Positions 1-8,380 of a stretch of DNA of 18,020 nucleotides are shown here, piece after piece (the first letter of the stretch is position 1; every line of letters starts with the position of its first letter). This stretch comes from an uncultured Erysipelotrichaceae bacterium (GTDB lineage: Bacteria > Bacillota_I > Bacilli_A > Erysipelotrichales > Erysipelotrichaceae): the NCBI GenBank assembly GCA_946621045.1, contig CAMOOA010000012.1:1-18020 (forward strand), given 5' to 3'. Both the position numbers and the translations under genes were made by a program. The notes under the pieces were generated by a model. It worked only from the letters and a program-made list of their open reading frames with translations. It was not told where the DNA came from and searched no databases.

Positions 1-1
1 A

Positions 2-385
2 TGTCTTGCCTTCGGCGGCTGCGGCGTCCATGTGCCGTGCTGTATGGCGGTATATCTTCTGAAGCGGGTCTATGCCGCAGATCCTTCTTCGGTATACGGG
101 GAAATCCTGCCGTGGATCGGCTGGTTTCTGGTGCCTGCGACCGTGCTGTTCATGATCTTTTTTATCCTGACGGCATCTGTGCAGTTACGGGCATTCGCAA
201 AGGGACATACACCGTATCCAAAATGGTGCGCGGTGTTCTCTCTGTTTGCGGGCGTTGTCTGGATGATCATCATGCGTCTCTGCGGAGACCATGCATTAAC
301 CAATGCCCTGGCAACGGGATGGATCAGCGCTGCCAATCTCTGGATGATGGGCGGACTGCTGTATATGAACGGGAAGGTGATGTGA
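2..385 (+). CDS. Multi-pass membrane protein, 5' end outside window (DUF6796-like?)
   Basis: Reading frame 2 is open from the left edge and stops at 383-385, so this is the C-terminal ~127 residues of a gene that begins upstream. The first internal ATG (32) has no ribosome site and lies mid-frame, so it is not taken as the start. Three hydrophobic segments are visible: around WIGWFLVPATVLFMIFFIL, then WCAVFSLFAGVVWMIIM, then a weaker one near ISAANLWMMGGLLYM. This indicates an integral membrane protein. No catalytic motif is seen. The pattern recalls the uncharacterised DUF6796 membrane family, but that is a weak impression. The stop codon overlaps the ATG of the next gene by one base (TGATG), so the two are almost certainly co-transcribed and translationally coupled. 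Function unknown. Confidence 0.7.
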   Translation, partial: CLAFGGCGVHVPCCMAVYLLKRVYAADPSSVYGEILPWIGWFLVPATVLFMIFFILTASVQLRAFAKGHTPYPKWCAVFSLFAGVVWMIIMRLCGDHALTNALATGWISAANLWMMGGLLYMNGKVM

Positions 386-996
386 TGTTCTGGGACAATG
401 TGGCGTGGGTCTATGACATCTTTGTGAATGTCATCAACCGCAGGACGCATCAACAGCTAAAGCAGATCATCGCCGCATTAATGGAGCCGGATGACGATGT
501 GCTGGAATGCGCGTGCGGGACCGGAATGTTAACGGAGGTAATGGCACAGAAATGCAGGCATGTTACCGCGACGGACTATGCGGAAAAGATGCTGAAGAAG
601 GCGGAGAAAAACTGCCGTGCATATTCCAATATCACCTTTGAACCGGCAGACATTACTAAGCTGCCGTATCCGGACAATACCTTTGACAGGGTTGCCGCAG
701 GCAATGTGATTCATCTTCTGGATGAACCGCTGAAGGCGCTGCGGGAACTCAACCGGGTATGCAGAAGCGGCGGAGTGCTGATCATTCCGACCTATATGAA
801 CAAAGAGGAATCCGGGAGGGACAGCGGCTTTTCAAAAGCGGTGGGCAAAGCCGGCGCGGACTTCAAGCGCCAGTTCACACCCCACACCTATAAACAGTTC
901 TTTCTGGATGCGGGATACAGCGATGTGCAGATTTATGAAGCGCAGGGACGGATTCCCTGTGCTGTAGCGGTAATGACAAAACAGGAGGGGTTATGA
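385..996 (+). CDS. Class I SAM-dependent methyltransferase
   Basis: The 203-residue protein has the size of a single-domain Rossmann methyltransferase. Motif I is VLECACGTG (residues 39-47), the glycine-rich SAM loop. D64 in TATD is the likely acid that binds the SAM ribose. A post-motif segment ADITKLPYPDNTFD matches the motif II/III region, and a C-terminal PHTYKQFFLDAGY segment is typical of Methyltransf_11/UbiE-like enzymes. The acceptor substrate cannot be read from sequence. ATG 385 is chosen because it overlaps the stop of the upstream gene and precedes the conserved start of the domain. The same frame is open back to position 1, but those codons encode the neighbouring membrane protein in another frame. 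The stop overlaps the next start (ATGA), indicating an operon with the hydrolase. Confidence 0.88.
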   Translation: MFWDNVAWVYDIFVNVINRRTHQQLKQIIAALMEPDDDVLECACGTGMLTEVMAQKCRHVTATDYAEKMLKKAEKNCRAYSNITFEPADITKLPYPDNTFDRVAAGNVIHLLDEPLKALRELNRVCRSGGVLIIPTYMNKEESGRDSGFSKAVGKAGADFKRQFTPHTYKQFFLDAGYSDVQIYEAQGRIPCAVAVMTKQEGL

Positions 997-1778
997 AAGT
1001 AGTTGAATACGGAAACAGAACGTCTCCGTTAATGACGATTTTTCAGTGCACGGCAGAGCCCTGGTGGGTATTCAAGCCGTCCGCAGAGGAACTGGAGAAA
1101 GACTTTCATATTCTTTTATTTGCGGCGGACGGGCATGATGAATCCGGAACGGATTTTATATCGGTAGAGAAATATGCCCATGATGCGGCGGAATACCTTG
1201 CCGTGCATGGGTATGATCATGTGGACCTCATGTACGGTGTCTCCCTCGGCGGAGCCACCGTGGTCCGCTTTCTGGCCGCGGAATCCATCCCCGTCACAAA
1301 AGCGATCATCGATGCGGGCATCACGCCGTATCCGTATCCGAAGCCGGTCTGCCGGCTGATCGCCGCAGGCGACTTTCTGTCTGTCTCCCTTGCGACAAAG
1401 AACCGGACCGTCATGGAACTGATTGCGCCGCCGAACCGGTGGACGCCGGCCGGTGAAAATCCGGCGGACCATTACGATAAGATCTTTGACTTTGAGAAGA
1501 ATCATTATTCTTATCGGACCTTATACAACTCCTTCTGGTCCGCAAACAATTACACAATGCCTGATCCGGTGCCGGCAGTGGATACGTATATCGAATACTG
1601 GTACGGGGAAGGAGAGAAACATGCCCGTGCGAAAAACTGCGCCTATGTGAAGCGCGTCTATCCCCAGACGATATCGAGGGAGTTCCGCGGTCTCATGCAT
1701 GCGGAACTGGTGCTGATGTATCCGAAGCTGTTCCGCGAAGAGATCCTGCGGGTATGGAATCAGAAACGAAGTTACTGA
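993..1778 (+). CDS. Alpha/beta-hydrolase family protein
   Basis: The 261-residue protein carries the nucleophile elbow G82-V-S84-L-G86-G, with S84 as predicted nucleophile. H236 in GLMHAEL is the likely catalytic histidine near the C-terminus. The acidic member may be E206 or E208 in YGEGE, the usual place after strand 6. There is no signal peptide, so it should be cytoplasmic. The family covers esterases, lipases and peptidases, and the sequence does not reveal a substrate. It starts inside the methyltransferase stop codon (ATGA at 993-996), so it is translationally coupled to it. The run membrane protein, methyltransferase, hydrolase looks like one transcription unit. No convincing terminator follows: the 85-base gap to the next gene is AT-rich and contains only a 3-4 bp GCG/CGC hairpin. 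Confidence 0.82.
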   Translation: MKVVEYGNRTSPLMTIFQCTAEPWWVFKPSAEELEKDFHILLFAADGHDESGTDFISVEKYAHDAAEYLAVHGYDHVDLMYGVSLGGATVVRFLAAESIPVTKAIIDAGITPYPYPKPVCRLIAAGDFLSVSLATKNRTVMELIAPPNRWTPAGENPADHYDKIFDFEKNHYSYRTLYNSFWSANNYTMPDPVPAVDTYIEYWYGEGEKHARAKNCAYVKRVYPQTISREFRGLMHAELVLMYPKLFREEILRVWNQKRSY

Positions 1779-1863
1779 GCATAGCAGAAAAATTTGAAGC
1801 GAAATCGCAGCGTCACTGTTTACTTTTTGAATAAAAATGCAAAAATATAAACGGAGGATAGTT

Positions 1864-2904
1864 ATGTTCAGCAAAAATCTGAAATACTACAGATTAAAGA
1901 AACACATGTCAAAAAAAGATCTTGCGGACAAAGCAAAGATCAGTGCAATGGCTGTTACAAATTATGAAAAAGGTGAACGAAATCCAAGCATGGAGATTCT
2001 GAATGCATTAGCAGACGCTTTGGATGTCAGAGTATCCGATTTTCTTGCGGTCAGAGATAAGAACATAACCTTTCAGCATGCGGAATTTCGAAAGAATACG
2101 TTACTTTCCGCAGCCCGACAGGAATTCATCAGGGAATCCGTTGAGGAATACTTTAATCGTTTTATGACGGCGGTTGAAATCCTCGGCGGAAATGTACTGC
2201 CCGATTTTCCTCCATGTCATATGCTTACGCTGTCGGATGATATAGAAGAAAATGCTGTGTCATTGCGAAAGCATCTGGGTTTTGCGGAGGATGGTCCGAT
2301 AGAAGATCTGATCGGAAAACTGGAAAACAAGGGAATACTGATTTTTGACTGCAGTATTGATAATACCGACTTTTCCGGAATGAACGGGTTTGTGAATGAT
2401 CGGCCATATATTGTTCTGAATACGAAGATGAGCACTGAACGAAATCGCTCTACGGCAGTTCATGAACTGGCGCATCTGATGTTTAAATGGCCGGATGAAA
2501 TGAGCGAAAAAGTCATTGAGCAGACCGCAACCGCAATCAGCGGCGCCTTTCTGTTTCCAAGGTCGGATGTATTGCGGGAACTCGGAGTTCATCGATCTGC
2601 AGTAACCAATGATATGATCAGGGTCGCAAAGGAATACGGGATTTCCATGATGATGCTGGCAAAGCGCGCGGAACTCTGCGGTGTTTTAAAAGCGTCAGTC
2701 GCAAAACAGTTTTTCATAAAGGCATCAAAAGCCGGGTGGAGAACGGCAGAACCATCCAGAATTGAAAAAGAAATGCCGGTATTATTTGAACAGCTTGTAT
2801 ATCGTGCAGTAAACGAAGGCGACATCAGTATTCAGCGAGGTGCTGAGCTGCTGAAACTGCCATATAAAACCGTGGCTTCCATGTGTCATCCGGCGGAGGT
2901 GTAA
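1864..2904 (+). CDS. XRE-family HTH regulator fused to ImmA/IrrE-type zinc peptidase (COG2856)
   Basis: The 346-residue protein has two domains. Residues 3-62 form an XRE helix-turn-helix (LKYYRLKKHMSKKDLADKA, then AMAVTNYEKGERNPS). Residues ~145-275 form an ImmA/IrrE-like metallopeptidase with HELAH at 200-204 and a probable third zinc ligand E219 before the conserved A-F-L-F-P stretch (228-232). Known ImmA/IrrE proteins cleave a partner repressor; in fused XRE-COG2856 proteins both roles may sit in one chain. ATG 1864 is chosen over the in-frame ATG at 1837 because GGAGG (1852-1856) lies 7 bases upstream of it. The stop is 3 bases before the PIN gene, whose ribosome site lies inside this gene's last codons. 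Base composition is lower in GC than the flanks (about 40% in bases 2041-2100), suggesting transfer. Confidence 0.88.
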   Translation: MFSKNLKYYRLKKHMSKKDLADKAKISAMAVTNYEKGERNPSMEILNALADALDVRVSDFLAVRDKNITFQHAEFRKNTLLSAARQEFIRESVEEYFNRFMTAVEILGGNVLPDFPPCHMLTLSDDIEENAVSLRKHLGFAEDGPIEDLIGKLENKGILIFDCSIDNTDFSGMNGFVNDRPYIVLNTKMSTERNRSTAVHELAHLMFKWPDEMSEKVIEQTATAISGAFLFPRSDVLRELGVHRSAVTNDMIRVAKEYGISMMMLAKRAELCGVLKASVAKQFFIKASKAGWRTAEPSRIEKEMPVLFEQLVYRAVNEGDISIQRGAELLKLPYKTVASMCHPAEV

Positions 2905-2907
2905 CTG

Positions 2908-3504
2908 ATGGATTATGTCAGCAGCGACACCAATGTATGGATCGATTTTTCCGCAATTGGAAAACTGGATCTTCCATTTCGGCTGTCTTATACCTATCTG
3001 ATGAGCAGAGATGCGGTCGAGGATGAATTGCTGTCTCCGCCTGAACTGGGGAAGAAACTGATATCCAACGGTCTTGTGCCGGTTGAGATTACAATCGATG
3101 AGTTCCTGCTTGCGGAAAAATACGGAACAATGTACAGGAAACTGTCGATATATGACAGAATTGCGCTGGCAATTGCGAAATGCCGTGACATTACATTATT
3201 AACGGGTGACGGCGCTTTGCGAAAAGCCGCAAAACAGGAGGGAGTTCCTGTTACAGGAACTTTGGGGTTACTTGACCAGCTGTGGGGACAGAAACTGATG
3301 ACAGCAGAGGAATATCAGGATACGCTTCTGAGCTTGCTCGATGTCAATAATGGAGTGGTACGTCTGCCCGAGACAGAACTGGAATCACGACTGTCAAAAT
3401 TGCTGGATGCGGAAATCAATATAAGCAAAAGCGATACACATATAACAGCCGGCAAACTGACCGGAACTAATCGGCAGGACGGATCATATCCGGCAAATCA
3501 TTAA
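2908..3504 (+). CDS. PIN-domain protein, probable ribonuclease (toxin-like)
   Basis: The 198-residue protein begins with SDTNVWIDF, the N-terminal PIN strand with D7. The other acidic residues fall where the fold needs them: E38/E40 (AVEDELL), D83 (YDRIALAIAK) and D101 (LLTGDGALRKAA). That gives a complete predicted Mg2+ site. The region after ~115 (GTLGLLDQLWGQKLMTAEEY) resembles the tail of DUF3368-type PIN proteins. The last ~40 residues are polar and unmatched. PIN nucleases cut RNA and are often toxins of type II modules. GGAGG at 2895-2899, inside the upstream gene's end, serves the ATG 8 bases on, so synthesis should depend on translation of the XRE-peptidase. Toxin function is inferred from family and arrangement only. 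Confidence 0.8.
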   Translation: MDYVSSDTNVWIDFSAIGKLDLPFRLSYTYLMSRDAVEDELLSPPELGKKLISNGLVPVEITIDEFLLAEKYGTMYRKLSIYDRIALAIAKCRDITLLTGDGALRKAAKQEGVPVTGTLGLLDQLWGQKLMTAEEYQDTLLSLLDVNNGVVRLPETELESRLSKLLDAEINISKSDTHITAGKLTGTNRQDGSYPANH

Positions 3505-3556
3505 ACTGGCACCGTGATAAAAATCCCCTCAGAAATTGTGAGATCGATGAAAAACG

Positions 3557-3601
3557 TATCAGGGAAATCTGATAAACGTCCGCGTTTGCGGACGTCTTTT
3601 A
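3557..3601. terminator. Tandem hairpins; rho-independent terminator after PIN gene, probably bidirectional
   Basis: A perfect 8-bp stem ACGTCCGC/GCGGACGT (3576-3583 and 3588-3595) with loop GTTT is followed by CTTTT on the + strand. On the - strand it is followed by TTTATCAGATTT, so it can also stop the converging FAD-dehydrogenase transcript. A smaller 6-bp hairpin, TATCAG/CTGATA (3557-3574), sits directly in front. Confidence 0.75.
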
Positions 3602-3622
3602 TAAGGTTCGTAATAACGGTTT

Positions 3623-5203
3623 CTATTCGCTTGCCGGCGCGAAGCGGGCAATAATCTGTTCGGCGCATTTCACACCGTCAATGGCGGAACTGACGATGCC
3701 GCCGGCATATCCGGCGCCTTCGCCGGACGGATAGATGCCGGAAACCGGAGATTCCAGTGTTTTCAGATCCCGCAGGATGCGGATCGGGGAACTGGTCCGG
3801 GTTTCAACACCGGTAAAGAGGGCGCCTTCCGCAGTGAAGCCGGGGAAGATCGATTCCGTATGGACGAGCATTTCCTCCAGTGACTGATTGAGCGCATCCG
3901 GAAGTAATGCATGCAGGTCGGTCATGGTCACGCCGCGGGCATAGGTGGGCTGTACGGAAGTGACTTCGTTCAAAGAGGACTGTCTTAAATAATGGGCAAT
4001 CGTTTCACACGGAGCCTTTCCGTTTCCAAGATCATACGCCGCATGTTCGAGTCTTTCCTGAAAATGCATGCCCGCAAAGAGTCCGTCTCCGAAATCCGAG
4101 GCATCGACCTGAACCAGCAATGCCGCATTGGCATTCTTTCCGTCCCGTGCCGCATAGGACATCCCGTTGGTCACAACGGTGCCGGGAATGCTTTCGGCCG
4201 GGATGACATAGCCGCCCGGACACATGCAGAAAGAATAGACGCCTTTCTTTAAGGAAGAGGTATGGGACAGGTGGTATTCGGCTGCCGGAAGGGAGGAATA
4301 ATCCGGAATGTTCCGGTACTGTCTGGCATTGATGAATTCCTGCAGGTGCTCGGCCCGGAAGCCGACCGCATACTGCTTGGATTCCAGCGGCAGCTGCTTT
4401 TCATACAGCATCTTAAAAGTATCACGCGCACTGTGTCCGACCGCAAGGATCAGCGCCTGGCAGGGAATCGTTTCTCCGGCGGAAGTAATGATGGCCTGTA
4501 GTTTACTGTCTGTTATCACAAGATCCTGCAGGGCCGTCTCAAACCGGACCTCTCCGCCGAGCCGGATAATCTCACTGCGGATCGTTTTATTGATTTCACG
4601 GAACCGGTCCGTGCCGATATGGGGATGGTTGAGCCAGGCAATGGACGGATCGGCGCCTGCCTTGATCAGCTCATCGAGAATCAGTGAAACGCGCGGGTCC
4701 TTGACCCGTGTGGTGAGCTTTCCGTCCGAGAACGCACCAGCTCCGCCTTCGCCGAACTGCACATTGCGCTCGGGGTCAAGAACACCGGTCTTCCAGTACT
4801 GTTCCACCGCGGTGATCCGGTCTTCGGTTTTCGGACCGCGCTCAAGGATCAGCGGCCGGTATCCAAGCCGGGCAAGCAGTAATCCTGCGGCCATTCCGCA
4901 GGGCCCAAAGCCGATGACGACAGGACGGTGCGCAAGCGGTGCGGTGCCGCGTTCCCTGATCTGATAGACAAACGGGGTAACGGCGCGTGCCTGTTTCAGC
5001 CGTCTGAGCACAGAAGCTTCATTGCGCAGTTCAAAGCGCAGCCTGTACTGAAACGCCGGCTCATGGTTCGGCCGGGCATCCAGGGAGCGGTGAACGATGG
5101 ATGACGAAAGGATATCGGACCGGTTCAGCCGGTATTTTTTAATCGCTTTTTCAATCGGATCGCCCGATGAAGCGATCGCGGTTCTCAGTTCAAGTTCAAT
5201 CAT
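3623..5203 (-). CDS. COG2509-type FAD-dependent dehydrogenase
   Basis: The 526-residue flavoprotein has a ~90-residue N-terminal domain followed by an FAD Rossmann fold: VVIGFGPCG (95-103, GxGPxG) and the ribose-binding acid in ILERG (E121). The family signature FGEGGAGAFSDGKLTTR follows at ~150-165, and the C-terminal FAD segment contains GIYPSGEGAGYAGG. This matches the widespread uncharacterised COG2509 dehydrogenases; the natural substrate is unknown. No signal peptide or membrane segment, so cytoplasmic. The frame stays open to 5380, but ATG 5203 is preferred because the residues before it look non-coding and a TGATACAAT promoter box (5231-5223) overlaps the next ATG (5224). The ribosome site is weak (ACAGG). 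It is transcribed divergently from the M16C peptidase, with its 3' end near the terminator at 3576. Confidence 0.87.
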   Translation of the reverse strand: MIELELRTAIASSGDPIEKAIKKYRLNRSDILSSSIVHRSLDARPNHEPAFQYRLRFELRNEASVLRRLKQARAVTPFVYQIRERGTAPLAHRPVVIGFGPCGMAAGLLLARLGYRPLILERGPKTEDRITAVEQYWKTGVLDPERNVQFGEGGAGAFSDGKLTTRVKDPRVSLILDELIKAGADPSIAWLNHPHIGTDRFREINKTIRSEIIRLGGEVRFETALQDLVITDSKLQAIITSAGETIPCQALILAVGHSARDTFKMLYEKQLPLESKQYAVGFRAEHLQEFINARQYRNIPDYSSLPAAEYHLSHTSSLKKGVYSFCMCPGGYVIPAESIPGTVVTNGMSYAARDGKNANAALLVQVDASDFGDGLFAGMHFQERLEHAAYDLGNGKAPCETIAHYLRQSSLNEVTSVQPTYARGVTMTDLHALLPDALNQSLEEMLVHTESIFPGFTAEGALFTGVETRTSSPIRILRDLKTLESPVSGIYPSGEGAGYAGGIVSSAIDGVKCAEQIIARFAPASE

Positions 5204-5222
5204 ATAAGAAACCTGTTTTCCC

Positions 5223-5231
5223 ATTGTATCA
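5223..5231 (-). promoter_or_regulatory. Extended -10 promoter for FAD dehydrogenase
   Basis: Read on the - strand the box is TGATACAAT, an extended -10 (TGn plus TACAAT). No good -35 is visible. A start site ~6-7 bases downstream gives a leader of only ~13 bases, which supports ATG 5203 and rules out ATG 5224, because that codon overlaps the box. Confidence 0.4.
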
Positions 5232-5269
5232 CGAGAGTACGCAGGCAGAGCGTGTTTCGGGGAGTCATA

Positions 5270-5278
5270 TGATACACT
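5270..5278 (+). promoter_or_regulatory. Extended -10 promoter for M16C peptidase
   Basis: TGATACACT (TGn plus TACACT) lies 25 bases before ATG 5304, upstream of the AGGAG ribosome site at 5289-5293. It nearly matches the divergent box at 5223-5231. No clear -35 is seen. Confidence 0.4.
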
Positions 5279-5303
5279 GTTAGCGGACAGGAGATAAAAA
5301 ACA

Positions 5304-8189
5304 ATGGATATTAACGTGAATGACCGCATCAGGGGCTTCCTGGTAACCCGTGTGGAGGATGCGCCTGACTGCCGCGGCACGCTGTATGAAATGGTTCATG
5401 AGAAGACCGGCGCCGGTCTTGTCTGGCTGAAACGGCCGGATGAAAACAAGACCTTCTGTATCGGCTTCAAGACGATTCCGGAAGATGACAGCGGAGTATT
5501 TCATATCTGCGAACACTCCGTACTGAACGGATCGAGAAAGTATCCGGTGCGGGAACCGTTTGTGGACCTGCTTAAAAGCTCGCTTCAGACCTTCCTGAAT
5601 GCGATGACCTATCCGGATAAAACCATCTATCCGGTATCGAGCCGGAATGCCAGGGACTTCCTGAATCTGATGGATGTCTATCTGGATGCCGTTCTGCATC
5701 CGGCGATCTATACCAACCCGAATATCTTCTATCAGGAAGGCTGGCACTATGAGATCCGCGATCCGAAGGAAGAGCCGGTATTCAAGGGCGTCGTGCTCAA
5801 TGAAATGAAAGGCGCGTTCTCCTCGGTGGATGAAGTCATGATGAACGAGGTCATGCGCCGGCTGTATTCCGATACCTGTTATAAATACGTTTCCGGCGGC
5901 GATCCGGAGAAGATCACGGATCTTACATACGAACAGTTCCTTGCGGCGCATGCGAAGTTCTACCATCCGTCCAATTCGAGAACCGTGCTGGACGGCGATC
6001 TGGATATCGATGCGGCGCTTGAGAAGATCGATTCCTTCTTTGCGGAATACGACAATGAAAACATGACCTTCCCGACCGGTCACCAGGATGACCTGACGCC
6101 GACGGTGTCGGAAGTTGCCTATGAGATCGGCGAGGATGAGCCGGAGAGCGAGAAGACGGAAGTCGCGCTCACAAAGATCCTCTGCGACTATGACGATGTG
6201 GAAACGCAGATGGCATGGCGGGTGCTCTCCACGATGCTTACCGGTTCGAATGAGGCGCCGCTGAAGAAGGCGATTCTGGAAAACAGACTCGGCCAGGATG
6301 CCGACTTTGACCTCATGGATGAAATTGCCCAGCCGTATATCGGCCTTGTGGTGCGCAATACCGAAAAGGAAAATGCGGAGAAGATCCGGCAGTGCATGCA
6401 CGATGTCGCCGCAAAACTCCTTGCGGACGGTCTGCGGAAGGAAGAACTCAAGGCCATTCTCAACCAGATGGAATTCCGCTACCGTGAACAGAGCGAACCC
6501 GCCGGCGTAAAATTCGCGGCGACGATCTACCAGTCCTGGATGTACGGCGGCGATCCGGCAATGTACATTTCGGTCGGCAGTCTGTATGAAACCCTGCGTC
6601 AGAAGGCGGATACGGATTACTTCGAAAACCTGATCCGGAAGGATCTTCTGGATACGGATGCGTATGCCATGACGGTCGTTGTGCCGGACAGGAAGCTTGC
6701 GGAGAAGCGGAAGGAAAAGGAAGCCGCCAAACTGAAGGCCGCAAAGGAATCCTGGCACGAGGATATTGCGTCCTACGTGGAACTGAACCACAATCTCGAT
6801 CTCTGGCAGGCCCAGGAGGATACGCCCGAACAGAAGGCGACACTGCCCGCCTTGCAGAGAAGCGATGTGGATCCGCTGCCAAGACCGATGGAGCCGAAGG
6901 AATCCGAATACAAGGGCGTTCCGGTGCTGCTGTATCCGGAAAGCGATAACGGCATTGTCTATCTGAATCTCTATTTCAATCTTGCGGGCGTCACAAAGGA
7001 TCACCTCAGCGAAGTATCGCTGATGACGGATCTCTTCCTCCGCCTGCGTACGGCGGAACATACGCTTCCCGAGCTGCAGGAGCTGATCCGCGCCAATATC
7101 GGAACGCTGCGCTTCCGCAACGACGCATTTACCGTAAACCGGGACCGTTCGTCCTGTTATCCGGTGCTTGCGGTGCACTGTTCCGTGCTGAAACAGAATG
7201 TCGCGAAGGCGGTTGAGCTGATCCGGGAAGTCATGCTGGAGACGCAGTATGAAAAGGAAACGATCCTGCCGATCCTCCAGCAGTCGAAGGAACAGTACCG
7301 CCAGATGTTCATCGGCGGCGGACATGCGGCTGCGGTTCTGCGCGTCGGCGCCCAGGGCAGCGCGGAAGGCGTGGCCAAGGAATACTTCAGCGGCTATGAA
7401 TCCTTTACCTATACGAATGATCTGATCGAACATTACGAAGAGAAGTTTGAAGAACTGAAGTACGCATGCGAAATGTACTGCGGCGAACTGTTCTCCAAAG
7501 CCCGCATGACGATCAGTATCACCGGGGAAGATCACCTCCATGCGCTTGATCCGCTGCTGGAAGCTCTGCCAGTATCGCAGGCGCAGCGCGCAAAAGTGCA
7601 TTATCCCCTGTTTGAAAAGAAGAGCGAAGGCATTCAGGTTCCTGCGCAGATCTCCTTTGCGGTCAGCGGAAACAACCTGCAGAACTATGACTTCGCCTAT
7701 TCCGGCGTGATCCGTACGGTTGCCCAGATCCTGACCTACGGCTATCTCTGGAATGAGATCCGCGTCAAGGGCGGTGCGTACGGAACCGGCTTTGCGGCAA
7801 GCCGCAACGGCAATGTCGCATGTTACAGTTATCGGGATCCCAGTCCGGCAAACAGCCTGAAGACCTTTGAAAAAGCTGCAGATTATATTGAGGATCTGGC
7901 AGACCAGGGAACCGATCTTACTCCCTATATCATCGGTACGATTGCGGCGAATGAACCGCTGCTTACACCCGGCGCAAAGGTTATGCTCGGAGACGGATCC
8001 TGGTTCTGCGGCGTTACCTATGAGGACCGTGTAAAGCTGCGCAGGGAGATTCTCGATACCGGAAATGATGACCTCCGCGCGGCGGCGGACGCACTGCGGA
8101 AGGCATTTGCGGAGGCGGAGAGCTGTGTGGTGGCTTCCGCGGAAGCACTGGAACAGTGCGGCATTACGGATATCAAATCGATTGCTTAA
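5304..8189 (+). CDS. M16C-family zinc metallopeptidase (presequence-protease-like)
   Basis: The 961-residue length fits full double-lobed M16C enzymes. The inverted zinc motif HICEH is at 67-71 (H67, catalytic E70, H71). The third ligand is E167 in VVLNEMKG, exactly 100 residues after H67, as in plant PreP. Other hallmarks are GSRKYPVREPF, TFLNAMTYPDKTIYPVSS and FYQEGWHYE. In the second lobe, R820 and Y826 (EIRVKGGAYG) match the conserved Arg/Tyr pair that completes the active site across the two halves. The family degrades short unstructured peptides inside a closed chamber. There is no signal peptide, so a cytoplasmic peptide-recycling role is likely. ATG 5304 follows AGGAG by 10 bases. The gene is monocistronic, with its own promoter box and terminator. 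A long antisense frame opposite it is a composition shadow. Confidence 0.93.
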   Translation: MDINVNDRIRGFLVTRVEDAPDCRGTLYEMVHEKTGAGLVWLKRPDENKTFCIGFKTIPEDDSGVFHICEHSVLNGSRKYPVREPFVDLLKSSLQTFLNAMTYPDKTIYPVSSRNARDFLNLMDVYLDAVLHPAIYTNPNIFYQEGWHYEIRDPKEEPVFKGVVLNEMKGAFSSVDEVMMNEVMRRLYSDTCYKYVSGGDPEKITDLTYEQFLAAHAKFYHPSNSRTVLDGDLDIDAALEKIDSFFAEYDNENMTFPTGHQDDLTPTVSEVAYEIGEDEPESEKTEVALTKILCDYDDVETQMAWRVLSTMLTGSNEAPLKKAILENRLGQDADFDLMDEIAQPYIGLVVRNTEKENAEKIRQCMHDVAAKLLADGLRKEELKAILNQMEFRYREQSEPAGVKFAATIYQSWMYGGDPAMYISVGSLYETLRQKADTDYFENLIRKDLLDTDAYAMTVVVPDRKLAEKRKEKEAAKLKAAKESWHEDIASYVELNHNLDLWQAQEDTPEQKATLPALQRSDVDPLPRPMEPKESEYKGVPVLLYPESDNGIVYLNLYFNLAGVTKDHLSEVSLMTDLFLRLRTAEHTLPELQELIRANIGTLRFRNDAFTVNRDRSSCYPVLAVHCSVLKQNVAKAVELIREVMLETQYEKETILPILQQSKEQYRQMFIGGGHAAAVLRVGAQGSAEGVAKEYFSGYESFTYTNDLIEHYEEKFEELKYACEMYCGELFSKARMTISITGEDHLHALDPLLEALPVSQAQRAKVHYPLFEKKSEGIQVPAQISFAVSGNNLQNYDFAYSGVIRTVAQILTYGYLWNEIRVKGGAYGTGFAASRNGNVACYSYRDPSPANSLKTFEKAADYIEDLADQGTDLTPYIIGTIAANEPLLTPGAKVMLGDGSWFCGVTYEDRVKLRREILDTGNDDLRAAADALRKAFAEAESCVVASAEALEQCGITDIKSIA

Positions 8190-8209
8190 ACTGCATTCTA
8201 TTCAAGCGG

Positions 8210-8238
8210 AAGGCCTGCGAAATTGCAGGCCTTTTCTG
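8210..8238 (+). terminator. Rho-independent terminator after M16C peptidase
   Basis: A perfect 9-bp stem AAGGCCTGC/GCAGGCCTT (8210-8218 and 8225-8233) with loop GAAATT leads into TTTTCT, 21 bases after the stop codon. Confidence 0.85.
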
Positions 8239-8301
8239 CCGGCAAACGAAGAAAAACGGCAGGCAGCCTGCGTGAATTGATATAAAATGCAGTCCGGTTT
8301 C

Positions 8302-8330
8302 TGTCGCAATTCATTTCATGCATGTACAAT
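8302..8330 (+). promoter_or_regulatory. Candidate promoter for permease-c-di-GMP fusion gene
   Basis: TACAAT at 8325-8330 is a good -10 box about 50 bases before ATG 8381. The -35 position (TGTCGC, 17-bp spacing) is poor, so an activator may be needed or the box may be fortuitous. Confidence 0.3.
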
Positions 8331-8380
8331 AGAGTTAATCGTACGTTTTTCCAAAACCGCAGGATCGGTGAGGTATCATT

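Noticed and set aside
1..384. Extension of the methyltransferase back to position 1
   Set aside because: The extra N-terminus is arginine/cysteine-rich with no motif, while frame 2 over the same bases encodes a plausible membrane protein ending exactly at the methyltransferase ATG.
1819..1851. Promoter before the XRE-peptidase gene (TTTACT ... TATAAA)
   Set aside because: The spacing is 21 bases and the -10 would overlap the region just before the ribosome site. The region is simply AT-rich.
5280..7601. 773-codon open frame on the - strand opposite the M16C peptidase
   Set aside because: It is antisense to a gene with full catalytic signatures. Its translation is rich in H, R, F and I with no motif, as expected from a composition shadow of a GC-biased gene.
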